Origin: Acheta domesticus
Taxonomy: Eukaryota > Arthropoda > Insecta > Orthoptera > Gryllidae
Reading direction: 5' to 3'
Assembly: GCA_031308135.1 (NCBI GenBank)
Contig: JAHLJT010003656.1
Span: 49,048,335 to 49,112,334 of the forward strand
DNA length: 64,000 bases
In this document: positions 19,380 to 31,555 of the stretch, one piece after another
Layout of the letters: every line of letters begins with the position of its first letter
Numbering within the stretch: the first letter of the stretch is position 1
Position numbers and translations under genes: made by a program
Notes under the pieces: model-generated
Database searches by the model: none
The model's input: the letters and a program-made list of their open reading frames with translations, nothing else
What the model was told of the DNA's origin: nothing

Positions 19380-22300
19380 TCGTCACAATGAAGTGCGTGT
19401 CTTTTTGCCATTTTGATGTTAGAATGAGCTTCATTCCAAACACGTTGTTCTTCTCTTAAGATAATACGGAAGCAAGAGTTGCTTTCATTTCAAAGGTGAT
19501 TTTAGATATATTTATCTTTAATTAAGATAAACTAATGAAGAATACTTATTTTTGACAGGTGATTTTACGTTTTTAATAATTTCTGCTGCAGATGAACTGC
19601 CAAATAAACAAATTGTACTGTACAGAGACCACTGTAGACAGTCTTTTGAACTACATACAGTAGTATTCTTGTATCTCACTAGACAGAGCTATGAATACCC
19701 TAGGCCCCAGGCATATATATGTTCAAGGTACAACACTTTCCTCTACTTGTAAAGTGCAAAGCAACTGAACATATTGTAATAGCAATATACTGTTTCCTAT
19801 AAAATACCAAAAAAAACTTGCTTTTGCAATAGGAATGGAAAATTCTTCATCCTCAAGCGACTCAAAGAATTTCACTGCATAAAAACTACGAAAAGACTAT
19901 TGAAAATATTTCCAGTCGATAAACACGCAGACGACTTCCATAAATATTCTTTGTGGGATTGAAAAATTTCACACAGTTCGTAACTCTTAAAAGCAGCACG
20001 TAGTTCACCGGCAGTCTTTCTAGAAAGAGGCATACAATACAGCTTTTCCAGTTGTAAAGTCCATTGACTAAGAGCTGTCGGCATTTCCGCAAAAACAGGA
20101 AGTGGAAACGGCTTTTGAAGAAGCGCCAAGAAGCCCTTCCCTTGAAGCGAAAGAAACGTAAGGTAGTAAATACTAAATATATCGACGTTTCCCACTCGAC
20201 TCGTCTCCGCAACAAAGGAGAGCAGGTTGTTTGTTAGGAGGCCTTGGCCTCATCAGTGCACTGTTTTCCTAGCGCCAACTCTTTGGTTGCGAACATTTTT
20301 GTGCGAGGTCGTTCATTACTTCTGAAAAACATTGTTGCGTTTTCCATGGAATACACACAATGGAATTTGTTTAAAATAAGTCGTAAGACATATTTCGCCT
20401 ATTCAACTACTGATTTTCTGCAAACAGTGAGCGGGTGGACTCTGGGAGTTTGTGACTTTTAATGTATTTACGAAGTGGATACTATTTGAAACATTTTCGA
20501 ACATTTTTTTCTGATTAAACCTGGTTAGTCTTATTGTATAACTACTTACTTTACACGTTCAAAAAACGTCGTATTGAAAGTTTGCCAATATGGTGAACAT
20601 TATTCTCTACGTCAACCTTTTTGGCACAATCTTATCGACTTCCGAAAAATCATCCGTACTCTAATGAATGATATTTCCAGCAGTATTTAACTTATTTGAA
20701 CTGTTAATATTCTTACCCCATTAGTGAAACAAATCATTACTGTTGAATGTGGGTATCTTGCAATGAAATACAATAGACAAGTGAATAGCTTTCCTCGTAG
20801 CTTCTGTTTGCCTTGAAGCAGACATATCTTTATTTCAATGAATTCCCATCTGCCGTGAAGTTATACAGTCTTCTTGGAATGCCTTGACTCTGAAATACCG
20901 GATTTGAGTGGCGAAGACTTCTCCATCTCTCAAACTCTCGAGTATTTCATTTTCACTAAGATTCCTGAGATTATGCGCCATGGCACTTTGCGTCACGGTG
21001 TATACTACAGAGGCCAGAAAAAAAATTTATATTTTTTCGAACCATACAAACTCATATTAAAAATAGACTGTAATTCGATACTTACAATTTAGATTAACAC
21101 ATAAAAAATAATATGTACCTTCAAACGTCAGGAATTCCAAAAAACAAAAATTAAAATATGACAGCGCGCACTCGCTTACACATAGCCGCACACTGCTTTG
21201 ATTGTTTAGAGACGAAATGACTCGTTCAAGATTCCGGTGCCGCAACAATATGGACGATAAGAACCCCAGTCGTTAAGAAGTGCATCATGACGTATAAACA
21301 TACATGCAATCTACCTTCTCTAAAATATTCACAAAAGTTATTGGCGTCTTTAGAGGCCATGGTGACTGCAAGGGTTGCGAGACATTCCAGAAAAGAGTAC
21401 GGCAAAAATATTTTGTAATGAGTCAACAAAATGGCAGTATCATCTGGATTAAATTGGAAAATTGTACAAGAAAAATCATGAAGAGCCAGAAAATAACCAT
21501 TTCAGGTGCGAGTGCCTGGAAAAAAATCCTGAAACAAGTGCTAGAAATTTGCTACGTATACGAGGTCATTGCATTGGAAACCTTCATTATAGATATGTAC
21601 AGTTTGTTCTCCGGCGTTTAGTATTTTTACAAGGCTATTCATTATTTCAGTTAGATCTAAGAGTCAAGAAAATGTTATTGAAAGTTTATGTATTATTTTC
21701 CTGAGATTGAATGTCCCAAATTGGATGAACTGAAATTCATCAGCCGTCAGTACGTGTAAAGGGGGCCATCCTCGGTAAAGCCAATGGCCGGGTGTTCTAG
21801 TATTACATAGTTCTTATTTTCTCTATTATGTACTCGTGAATTTGTTTTAATGCATTAGTAAATCAAAATAACTAACTAAAAATAGTGTGTTGATAACAAC
21901 AGAAATGGGTCGCAAATTAATAAGTTTCCGTGTCAACTGTCCGCAAACTTGGCACCACGTGGCGGGCTGTGGGGTCGCAAATATCAGCTCTGCGCACTGT
22001 CATTCACTCTGCAAGCGACAAATTTATTTTTAGGAATTTAGAGACTACCCCATTTATTCCTGTGTACCGCGGTGTCGATTGCCGTTTAAAAGTCACAAAC
22101 TGCGCTAGACATTTTCTTCCACCTCGGTGTTTTGAACCGGCGATCAATAGACGCAATGACACAACACTCTGATACACGGACGCGGCCTCTCAGACTGCCT
22201 GCGTGCGAGAGCCTGAGAGCTGCAAAGTGTCTTAGGACTTTACTTTTCCAGACGTAACCATTCTTCCTAATCCTTCGTCGCATATTGTCGACACGTTTTA

Positions 22301-24229
22301 CGATGCAGAGTGATTCTAGTCAACGCAGTTTCCAAGAGACACTAGTCACGCAATATCGAGCTGTCTTACAAACAGCATCCCATTATTTGTAATAAAGCGT
22401 CGTCTTCATCAGAGAAGTGTGAGACGCAGGGTTTGAGTAACAAATTAAAAATATATGGTAGATGATTGTTGAGATAACGTAGATAGTAAAAATGTTATTG
22501 AAAGTGATTAAGTGATTAGTGACTGTGAGTCATAGTTCCATAATGATTTAGAGAGAGGCCTTCAGGATCTGCATACCGGCAAAGTAAGTAGCTAGGAAAC
22601 TTTTGCAGATATGCTTCCCTAAACTGAAGACAAAATGAAAAATACAAAAATGTATGACAAGACCAGATTCAATGTAGGGTGAACTCTCAAATACTTCAGC
22701 AAATGCGTTAGTAACCATTAAATTTCCAATCTAAGAAGTGCCTTGGAATTTCCAAACAAAATGTAGCATAATATAATAATTTTATTAATAATCATTTTTA
22801 CCGGAGATACCTTGAGTTCCTAGAACCAATCGTTAGAGTTCCGTAACCTTAATGCAGACAGCAGCAAGTTCTTCAAAAGAAGAAGGATAAAATCTATGTA
22901 ATGTAAACACTCGCGTAATTAAAACAACGTGTTAAAATATATTGTTACATTCATATCACTAACCAAACAGTACCCAATAAGAAATTCAAAACCATACTGT
23001 GTTTAATAGACCAATATATTTTGAGACCAGCAATTTTTTAAAATTTTTTTTCCAGCGAACTGAGATCGCACCGGTTAAGAAAGTGACATAAATCGGTCCT
23101 GTGTTAAGTGGAGAGTTAAGAAATTTAGCCGTGTCACGAACTTACAAACCTGTGATAACGCCGAGTATTGTAACTCATTTGTCATAACTCCATCAAACAC
23201 CCACATACGCACTACTACTGCGTTTATTTTCTCAAGATCCATTCGTGTCTACTCTATTCTCTAAAAAATAGTGTTCTATTACAAAACGCAGTTAGTCTAA
23301 TATCTTTATCGTAAAAATTTCTATCCAACTCCTAATAACCTCAACTGATGAGCACCTGTATACTGAATAGTTTGGTGAAAATTTCATCTCAATATCTGGA
23401 ACTGTTTGGAGAATATTCCAAGTGGACTTCTTTATTAACTAACCCTGTATATTGAGTATATATCAAGTAATCTGTTCATGAACTTTGAGTGTGCTAATAA
23501 AAAGGGAGTTTGAACTCGGATGAAGTAAATTAAAGTGCAATTTTTCTAATGATTGTCATTCTAGACTGAACATAATTTTTATTCCTAGGAATAAGACAAC
23601 CAGAAACATAAAAAAAAAATTAACTTACTAAGCATACAAACCTCCAGGTCTAACAAACCCTAGGGTATAAAAATGGCTTCGGCGTGAAAGTGCTGACCCC
23701 CCCTCTAAAGGTCACGTGCACTTGCCCTCGGAAGAATATGACTGGGTCTCGGTGGGTACAGATGACGCGTTCGCGTGTTCCTAGTATGGCCAATTCGCGA
23801 AAAAACAAACAAACAACTAAGCTTATAAAGTATGACTAAAAGTTTCTAATCTTCACTATTATTTTTCATGTATTTTATAAATTATTTCGACCCTGCTTTT
23901 TAGAAATTTCATTTATAACTATTTTCATTTTCAAAAAAAATTTTATATTTATTTACACATGTCCACCTCATATGAACTTCGAGTATTGTAATGTGGTATA
24001 ATTCACCAATAAATCTTATTTTACTGTTTCTTAAATAAAGCCACATTCTGGAAACCGAAATAAAATTAACCTCCACCGCTTTACTATCAATCCGTCAACA
24101 GGACGCGGAATTCATTATTGGACGATGGTCATATGCTCGGGAACGCTCCCGCTGATGGGTAGCCGGGACGAGGCATTCATCACCCGACTCGTTAGTATAT
24201 GGTCGGCGAGCGTGGCGTGAAGCGAAGTA
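19380..24229. other. AT-rich sequence, no gene seen
   Basis: Nearly 5 kb without a recognised repeat family or coding region. Short frames lack domains. Segments near 22.1-22.3 kb and 23.65-23.8 kb are more GC-rich but hold nothing I can name. Confidence 0.5.
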
Positions 24230-24483
24230 AAGTTATGAATCCGCGGGGTCGTTTGTCACGCGACAAAGTGGGAACAGGCGCCGCGGCGCGGGCCGGGGCG
24301 CGCCGGCGATTGGTGCAAATTCCGGGGCCCCTTGCTGCGGCACGCGCCGCCGCCGCGACGCCCGGGACAAGGTCGCCGAGGGACCGTGGCGCTGGGCGAA
24401 AGCGAGGCTATGGAAACGAAGACGTCACGGCGCCACGGACGCTTGAGAGAAGTCGGCGCCGTGGCGAGCAAAAATGTACACCG
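24230..24483. other. CpG-rich island
   Basis: An abrupt GC-rich, CpG-dense block containing GCCGCGGCGCGGGCC and GCGCCGCCGCCGCGACG. It abuts MITE-D. A CpG-rich promoter is possible but no adjacent exon is visible. Confidence 0.4.
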
Positions 24484-24716
24484 CAGTGGTGTGAAGGTCT
24501 TCAATTGGTGGAGTGACACGCGTAGCGGTACCGTAGCGTGCCACGAGCTTCTCTTTACAACTAGCGTCGGGAAAGGAAACTATTAGTAACCCCGTCGTTT
24601 TACAATAGGGATGGCGTTGTCTCTGGTGGCGGGGTTATGAACTGCGTGGAGGGGCAATTTCGTCGTGACATTCGTGCCACGAACTCTCGCTCGTGGCATC
24701 GACCTTGACAACACTG
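24484..24716 (+). mobile_element. MITE-D copy 1
   Basis: Bounded by imperfect terminal inverted repeats of the form CAGTGKTGTCAAGGTC (left CAGTGGTGTGAAGGTC; right GACCTTGACAACACTG). An inverted second copy lies at 29247-29478. Ends starting CAGTG recall hAT elements, but I see no 8-bp target duplication, so the superfamily is unassigned. Confidence 0.65.
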
Positions 24717-24721
24717 CACTA

Positions 24722-24836
24722 ATTGATAAGGTCGCGATCATGCGGTATCTGGCGGCACGACCGACAAAGACGCGCAATACCGCGACATATTCCATCATGA
24801 AGACAGGCCTTGAGAGACAAAGAAGAATCGCAGAAT
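24722..24836. mobile_element. MITE-A right-half fragment
   Basis: Matches the right half of full MITE-A copies: GCGATCATGCG, GACAAAGACGCG, CGACATATTCCATCATGAAG, and the end AATCGCAGAATA. The left arm is missing. It starts 6 bp after MITE-D ends. Confidence 0.65.
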
Positions 24837-25300
24837 AGGGACAGAGAGCCGGTCGTGCGCGGGCGGTTGCTTTTCCACCAAGCGCAAATCCCCGGACCAC
24901 GTCGCATTTGCAGCAGCGACCTCGTCAACGAAGACGACGGCTGCGGTTTGCTCTCGTGCGTAAAACCACGCTTTTTCCTCCGGGCAATTGAAGTCTTTGG
25001 GGAAATAACAGTCTATGCCACATTTCTGATGAAATTGAAATTTTAGTGTTTTTCGATTTCCCTACAGAAAAATCGCACTGTAGTAGGGATGCGACAAAGA
25101 TGTCGATGTTTTCAAAACAAAACATCGATGTTTTTGTGAAAAATATTGATGTTTTAAACATTGATGTATTGACACCAATAATTTTTCTTAATACCGATGT
25201 TTTGTCATCGCTGTTTTTTTTTCTTTTCCTATTTTTTGTTTCAGAATGAAAAATTCTCATGATCACAATACTGTGAAACTAAAAATATGAAATAATAACT
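24837..25300. other. Sequence with GATGTTTT-type short repeats
   Basis: Between about 25099 and 25205 the octamer GATGTTTT or close variants recurs five or more times, often as ATCGATGTTTT or ATTGATGTTTT, with one inverted copy (AAAACATCGAT). A MITE-type end (AAAAATCGCACTGTA) lies near 25067-25081. Nothing else recognised. Confidence 0.5.
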
Positions 25301-26095
25301 TATTGTGGCAAAGCATGTTACTGCTCCGAGGTCTTCAATTGTGGCCCCATAGATGTATGTAGATGTGGTTATACTGTAAAGAGTCGCCACAAGATGGCAT
25401 TGATATTCATAAATTAATGTTCCAATGTGTTCAATGCTATGTGTAAACCTTTACTCTCCGTTTTCTGGACTCTACGTATTGTGGCATAGCATGTTACTGC
25501 CCTGAGGTCTTCATTTGTGGCCCCATAGATGTATCTAAGGTCCGATTAAATTAAGAAGGTGATTGGCATTTGTGAGTGGAGGGGAGCGACGTTGCCAGGT
25601 CGCAAACCACTGTGCACGTGTTACCGGGACACGAAAACGAACACTTCAAAAAATACGTGTAAAAGTGTAAAAAATACGACAAAAGCTTAACCTCAACGCA
25701 ACTCATCACAACACAGTACACATTGCGCGCGCAGCACAGGCAGAAACACGGGCGGCGCGGCGGCAGGGAAGTCGCTGTGCGATGCTCAAATGTTCCCCGC
25801 GTTCGGCAGTGGCAACTGAGCGACCTGACACGTCACGTTTTGTCTCTCTGGTTGGCAGCTGCCATGGAAACGGGAGAGGCGTCCTGACGTCACACAACTG
25901 TCAATCACCCTCTTAATTTAATCGGACCTTAGATGTTGGATTCGCCGCAAGATGGCAGTGATATTCACAAATTAATGTTCTTAATCCCAATCCGTTCAAT
26001 GCAATGTCTAAACATTTACCCTCCGTTTTCTCAAAACTTACGTATTGTGGCACAGCATGTTAATGCCTTGAGGTCTCCCAATTGTAGCGTGGCTG
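25301..26095 (+). repeat. Tandem repeat of about 176 bp, 2.3 units, split by a MITE
   Basis: Unit 1 is 25301-25476. Unit 2 starts at 25477 and continues after the MITE at 25538-25929 to 26042. A partial unit 3 starts at 26043. Each unit starts TATTGTGGCAnAGCATGTTA. Diagnostic shared blocks are GGCCCCATAGATGTAT and AAGATGGCA. Divergence between units shows the duplication is not recent. Confidence 0.85.
25538..25929. mobile_element. MITE-H, 392 bp, TA-flanked
   Basis: Terminal inverted repeats begin AGGTCCGATTAAATTAAGA and extend about 28 bp. TA is present on both sides (25536-25537 and 25930-25931). The neighbouring tandem unit provides the empty site: GTATGTAGATGTGG in unit 1 against GTATC-TA-[MITE]-TA-GATGTTGG in unit 2. 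The interior is GC-rich with no transposase. TA duplication suggests Tc1/mariner-type mobilisation (inference). Confidence 0.9.
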
Positions 26096-27093
26096 AAGTC
26101 CCACACTACTACAAATCGTAATTCAACCCATAGCCACTGAAAATTCATTATACTGTATATTAACGGAAACAACTGTCGCCATTGACGTAAAAAGGAAAGA
26201 CTGTACTTAGAGAAACCTATTTTATAAACTACAAATTTCCCTGAATAATATTTTCTCGTCAGAAGGGATAATTAGAAGGAAAAATGTCACAATACAGCAG
26301 GCAAAAATTCTAAAAATAAATAATATTTTCAGTTTCGCGGAAAATCAAATTTTAAACAGAATCATGACAAAAAATATTTTTCGTGCTTCGTACACCCACA
26401 TGCATTCCTACGGGCACCCAACACCCACACCCAAATATGCATTCCTACGCGCTATTGTTAATTACTTAGTCATTCTGATTTATATAAAATACTTTCTAGG
26501 AAATAAAAAAATGGTACACTGACTTTCTCTTTTCGGAATATTTACAGATATTTATACAATTCTGATAATTTCCGTATTTTTACCAAAATGTCAATTACAT
26601 TTTGTTTTTCTGAGAATATGCATTTCATTTTCCAGGTATTACATTTATCATTGCTTTTATGAAGCCCCCGACTATTGAAAAGAATGTATTCATTAATTCA
26701 ATGTTTCAGAATTACATTTTTATTTTTGAAACAGTGTGACCAGAAATTTAATTTTCTTCCTGCTAAGGTTTGCAAGAATTTTACCTTTTAAAATGGCATT
26801 ATAACTTTAAAATATGATGTCACATGAATTGCCATGGTAAATTTGTTGATTTAAGAACTGGACTTGTACAAAAAGTCAAGTCAGCCGAATCGATATTGCT
26901 GGAAAAGAAGATAAAACAATAATTCTGTAACTCAGAAACATTCCAAGTAACATAGTAAAATTGAAACAAAGTAGAATAACTATGTGGTAAAACATGTTGA
27001 TAGAATTGATAAAACGAAGGAATTCCAAAACATTTTCTCATTAATTAATCTATATATGAATATAATGTAGATTGAACCAAGAAGCGACTGAGT
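26096..27093. other. AT-rich sequence, nothing seen
   Basis: AT-rich DNA. Two nearby ACACCCACA-containing copies near 26393-26432 are the only short repeat noted. Confidence 0.5.
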
Positions 27094-27244
27094 GATTAGT
27101 TTTAAATGTTGTCCAGGCTATCCGGGATGAGCCGCGTCGTCGATTTGGTGGCTGACGTTTCGGCCAACATATTGTGGCTCTCCTCAGAGCGTACTGCTGA
27201 GGTTAGTTTTAAATTAATTTTAAAACTAACGATTAGTTTTAAAT
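27094..27244 (-). mobile_element. Short Penelope-like fragment with a 14-bp flanking duplication
   Basis: The same 14-mer GATTAGTTTTAAAT lies at 27094-27107 and 27231-27244, enclosing 123 bp. Read on the minus strand the insert holds a hammerhead-like motif. The right side carries extra partial copies of the target (TTAGTTTTAAAT, then AAAACTAAC). Target duplications of this size and hammerhead motifs are both known for Penelope-like elements. No coding part remains, so the assignment is inferred. Confidence 0.5.
27150..27191 (-). ncRNA. Hammerhead-ribozyme-like motif (imperfect)
   Basis: On the minus strand the core CTGAGGA (27187-27181) fits CUGANGA and is followed by a GCCA...TGGC hairpin and GAAAC (27161-27157), then GTC and AGC. 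AC/GT would form a two-pair, loop-less stem III, and GCT/AGC a short stem I. Stem II has extra bases at its base, so this may be a decayed ribozyme. Confidence 0.4.
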
Positions 27245-28470
27245 CCAGAATATCCGAGGCCAGAACAAACCGATTTACCCTTTACCTTCGTCTTCCAGAA
27301 AAGTCATGAATACTGTGTGTGGTGTAACTCCCTCCCTACCTTGCCCTATGCCGTCCCTTCTCCGTCCCATTCTCACTTCCCACCGTCCCACCCACCCAGC
27401 ATCACCCGCTCCTTTCCTCCCCTTCTTCGACCTGCTTCACCCAGCCACATTTGCCACTATCCTCATGCCTACAGGCTTAAAAATACAAGTTGAATTGCAT
27501 TTTATATCATCTAAATGAGCACATGAGATTATCAAAAGACGATTAAGTCGTAGACAAATACTCAACCTTTTACATAGACGAAGATAGATTAAAATACCAA
27601 GATTTAAAATAAACTTATCGATTGAAGGAAATCACACATTAAAATAAAGAGACAGGCTCTGTTATTGTGTCTTTGGTGAACTACAATACCATCAGCATAT
27701 AAGCGACGCTGACAGTTCTCTCGCCACGTGCTGTGGTGTGTCATGTGACCCGTTCAGAAGCAATCAGCTTGCGAGGATTTGTTTACTTTCTCAGAGCCAG
27801 GGTTCAGCGTTGCCGCTCGTCTCACTCACACGAAGTCGCGGGGCGTTAAGGTTCGGCTTTGGCGAAAGTCATGGACATGATATCAAGACGTGTTATAGTC
27901 GATCAGTAAGAGGTAATGTTTTGAGATTTAATTTGTCTGTGAGTAGGTGACAAAAGCGCACTGAACTGTCAGAGTCGCATATTACCCGCATACATTTTTT
28001 TACTAGATGCGAGAGGGGTGAGGGTTGATTACTATTTTGTCGACGGGACAATTATATCAAATCTGTCGCTCGTTTTCGGATGCAAAAGTTTCTAATACAT
28101 GGCAGAGAATATTTCTTGATATCATATTTTATCAACCAAGCTTGTTCCTATCAATTATTCTAAGTTCAACTAATGTTTGTTAAAGAGTCGGGTAGGTATT
28201 CTGGGACTCAAAAAAAAACGTTTGGGCATAATACACGCTGCCGGTACTGTAGAGATTCCATGATTTGGTTGCTTCTAGCACGAATCTGAGACGTAACGTG
28301 AAATGTAGTCCAATGATGAGTCCGGAACTGAGAATGGCCTCTGTAGCGGCCGTCGCCTTCGTTTGCTCTGAGGCATCCTTCCCCCTCCCTACCCCCGCCC
28401 CACCCGCCTTCTCCACTCCCTCGCGGCCCTTGCTCGGCGCGGCGCTCGGCGAAAACGAGGCTTCTTTCAT
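27245..28470. other. Unique sequence, no gene recognised
   Basis: A pyrimidine-rich patch (27330-27440) and otherwise AT-balanced DNA. No recognised repeat or domain. Confidence 0.45.
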
Positions 28471-29246
28471 CGCTGTCGCTTTCTGGGCGCGCTGCCATCG
28501 ATCGGCGGCTTCGCGCTGCGCCGTGCGGCGCGCCACTAGCGCCCCTGCCCTGTGTCGCCCGCCACGCCACGCCCCGCCCCGCCCCGCTCCGCCACGCCCA
28601 CTGGCGATATCGCGTTCACCCCCGCCCCGCCCCGGTCCGGCTCGGCCCCCGCAACACGTACAGGCGACACCGCGTTCCTTCCCTCTCAGCGAACAGCCAC
28701 ACCACACACCGCCTACGCCACCTCGCCCCCGCCGCCTCGCCCCCGCCGCCTCGCCCCCGCCGCCTCGCCCCCGCCGCCTCGCCCCCGCCGCCTCGCCCCC
28801 GCCGCCTCGCCCCCGCCGCCTCGCCCCCGCCGTCTCGCCCCCACCGCCTTGCCCCCACCGCCCCTCTCACAGGCGTAACTGCGCTCCATTCCCATTCACC
28901 CGATGCCCCCCCCCCCGCGACACGAAACGACACCATCCTCCTTACCCCTCCATATCCCACAGAGCACTGTTACAAGCAGTCCCACCCGCGCCCCATCCAG
29001 CTGTCTCTCCGGTGATTCCGATTCCCGTCTCGGCGTCCGACCCACCACGTTTCCCACCGCCTTTACTGTCTTCGCTTGACTTTCCCTATATCTCCCCCCA
29101 AGGCCTCTCCTTTTCCCGCCCCACCCCACCCCGCCCCACCCCCCGCCGCTGCTTCCTCCGCTCTTCCCGCCCCGCGCTTCACACCCCTGCTCCCGGCTTC
29201 GATCGGCTGACGTTCAGCTGAACAACGGGAATCCATTATTGAAAGG
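28471..29246. other. C-rich, CpG-dense island
   Basis: About 750 bp strongly C-rich on the plus strand, containing the 14-bp minisatellite at 28724-28850 and CCCCGCCCCGCC runs. Long proline- or glycine-rich frames on both strands follow from composition. Confidence 0.5.
28724..28850 (+). repeat. 14-bp minisatellite CCTCGCCCCCGCCG, about 9 copies
   Basis: Nine head-to-tail copies of a 14-bp unit, with the last units carrying T or A substitutions (GCCGTCTCG, CCACCGCC). Strong C/G strand asymmetry. Confidence 0.9.
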
Positions 29247-29478
29247 AATGCTGTTGTCAAGCGCGATGCCACGAGCGGGAGTCCGTGGCACGAGTGCCAC
29301 GACGGAATCGCCCCTCCACGCAGTCCCACCACTATAGACAACGCCATTCCTATTGTAAAACGCCGAGGTTACTGCTAATAGTTTCCTTTCGCGATGCCAG
29401 TTGCGCAAAGAAGCTCGTGGCATGCCACGGTGCCACGACGCGCGCCACTGCCACCAGTAGAAGACCTTGACACCACTG
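29247..29478 (-). mobile_element. MITE-D copy 2, inverted relative to copy 1
   Basis: The reverse complement of this segment aligns along the full length of 24484-24716 (GGAAACTATTAG, GTTTTACAATAGG, GGCGTTGTCT, GTGGAGGGGC). The right end reads CAGTGGTGTCAAGGTC on the minus strand. The left end has lost part of its terminal bases. Confidence 0.7.
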
Positions 29479-29640
29479 CTGTATACCCTAACTCCAAGAA
29501 ATACTAAGAGTTTAAAAAGTGTTTCTCATTTTAAATGAAATCTACGTAGAACAGAATTCCCCGCGTCCCCGGTATCATAAAGTATGACCAATTGAATCAA
29601 GATGTAAACTGTTTTTTTTAAATTTTATTAGCTTTAAGAT

Positions 29641-30208
29641 TATTCAATTATTGAAAATAATTCTTGATAGCAAATTGAGTTGGGAAAATCAGGTAAACTT
29701 CGTCGTAGGGAAAGCATGGAGGTCCTTGCATTTTACTATGCGAATACTAACGAAGAGTACTGGGAAAGCGAGAGAATTAGCTTACTTATCTCTAGTTCGT
29801 CCATTAATGGAATACGGAGCGATTTGTTGGGATCCTTATAGAAATTCACAAAAGGAATATTTGATTAGAGTACAGAGAAGAGCGTGTAAATTTACTTTCC
29901 TAAACAAGAGGAAGAAAGTAAAGTGGGAGTCACTAGAAACCAGGAGGGTTAAGGCGAGACTCTGTGCTTTGTACAAAGCGTATGCCGGTTATCCAGCTTG
30001 GAAAGATATCTACATCCGACTCGATAGACTCACATACTTTAGTAGAGGGGATCACAAACACAAAATTCAGTTCAGGTCACAGAGAACAGACGTTCGAAAA
30101 TTTTCCTCCACAAATAGAACAATAAAGGATTGGAATAAGTTACCTGCCTTGGAAGCCTTCCCTCTAGGAGTACAAAAATTTAAAAACAAATTAACTAATG
30201 GTATATGA
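29641..30208 (+). pseudogene. 5'-truncated CR1 copy: C-terminal part of ORF2
   Basis: An open frame of about 185 codons aligns with the last 190 residues of the 15.9-18.9-kb ORF2. Shared blocks are KAWRSLHF/KSWRALHF, LVRPLMEYG/LVRPILEYG, WDPYR/WDPFR, KWESL, SQRTDVRKFS/KQRTDVGKFS and DWNKLP. The endonuclease and RT catalytic parts are absent because the copy is 5'-truncated, the usual outcome of incomplete reverse transcription. Divergence from the first copy indicates a separate subfamily. Confidence 0.9.
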
Positions 30209-31027
30209 AAACATTATTAATTAGTAAGTTAGGCTTATTCAGTTATTTTATTACTATTGTTACTGTTACTATTGTAATATACAGAATATTACAAAAAAAA
30301 ACAAAAACAAACACAGCTCTTTAATCTGGACGGTCGCGGTTACTAGGTAACGAATGTTTGTTGACGTGCAGGAGGGGTCTCTGGACTAGGGTTTGGTTGT
30401 TGACTGGCATTGTGGTGGTAGCGGCGCGAAGGTGGTCTGAGTTATTTAAGTAGGTCATCGACGTAAATAGGGAGAATAGATAGTGGAACAATAGTGCAGG
30501 AAGTAAGTCATCAAGAGAGAAGCAGACGACTTCGGCGACGACCGGCGCGAAGAGGGATTTTCGGCGCGGAAGCCAAGAATGCTACGAACTGCGGGGCCTC
30601 GTTTCACAACGCCAGACAATTCGGTACCGTGTTGACCAAATGCATGCTAAAAATCAATAGAATTTATATTTTTACTCTAAAAATTCAAATCAATTTTCAA
30701 TAAATAAAATTATTGTTGTGCCAAATTATATGCAATTCCTCGTAATATAAATAATTTCAGACTTCCAGGCTCCTCTGTATAGAGGGCAACCCGGTGACAA
30801 CCAGCCTGCAGGTAAGCGTGGTGTCATCGTAGAGAACCAAAAAACTGAGCTAGCAAATTAAAGTGAAGTAAATTAAAAGTAAATGATTTATTATTTTATC
30901 ACACTATTAGTATTTTGATAATTACTATTAAATACATTGCTTTATAAAATATATAATTATATTCAAAGTAGTATTTGAATTGGAGTGTCGTAATCGTAAA
31001 AACGATAGAAACTCAAATTATCAACGA
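30209..31027. other. 3' flank of CR1 fragment, then unique sequence
   Basis: 30209-30320 is the 3' UTR of the truncated CR1, ending in A-rich AAAACAAAAACAAACAC. 30330-30650 is CpG-richer unique sequence. A 51-nt exon-like segment lies at 30761-30811. The rest is AT-rich. Confidence 0.45.
30761..30811 (+). other. Possible 51-nt exon with splice sites
   Basis: AATTTCAG precedes and GTAAGC follows a GC-richer 51-nt segment in AT-rich surroundings. It is open in at least one frame (17 codons). No partner exon is identifiable, so this is a weak call. Confidence 0.2.
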
Positions 31028-31555
31028 CAAATCATTAAAAGTTTCGTAACAGACAGAAAATTTACAGTAACAGTCGAGAAGCATGTTTCCAACCCCTGCA
31101 AAATAAAAGGAGGACTTCCACAAGGATTCCATCCCTTTCATCCGCCCTTTTCAACCTTTACACATCTGACATACCTACCGCTCCCTACCTACATTTCGCA
31201 CAATTAGCTGATGATACTTCCACCTCCATGTCTCACCACATTCATTAAGTCACATTTGTAACAAAATTCAACTACATTTGAAAAACCTAGAAGATTGGTC
31301 TTTAAAATGGAAAATCAAGCTCAATCCGTCAAATCAACAGCCCAAATATTATCTGTCAGAACATTCCCCACCCCCTACCCCACTTCCAATTAATAACAAA
31401 ATCCCCTGGCACCACAGAACCAAACTGTTAAATATTTAGGACTAAACTTAGATGCAACATTAACCTGGAAATCTCTCATTGAAACGAAAATTCAACAAAC
31501 CCAAATTAAATTAATTCAACTAAATTCACTGCTAAATCACAAAAGTAGTCTCTCC

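Noticed and set aside
28265..29221. 318-codon Pro-rich frame
   Set aside because: Follows C-rich composition and a 14-bp minisatellite and continues into unrelated sequence.
31207..31215. CTGATGA at the RT ADD motif as another hammerhead core
   Set aside because: No GAAA at a suitable distance and no flanking stems; it is simply the RT codons.
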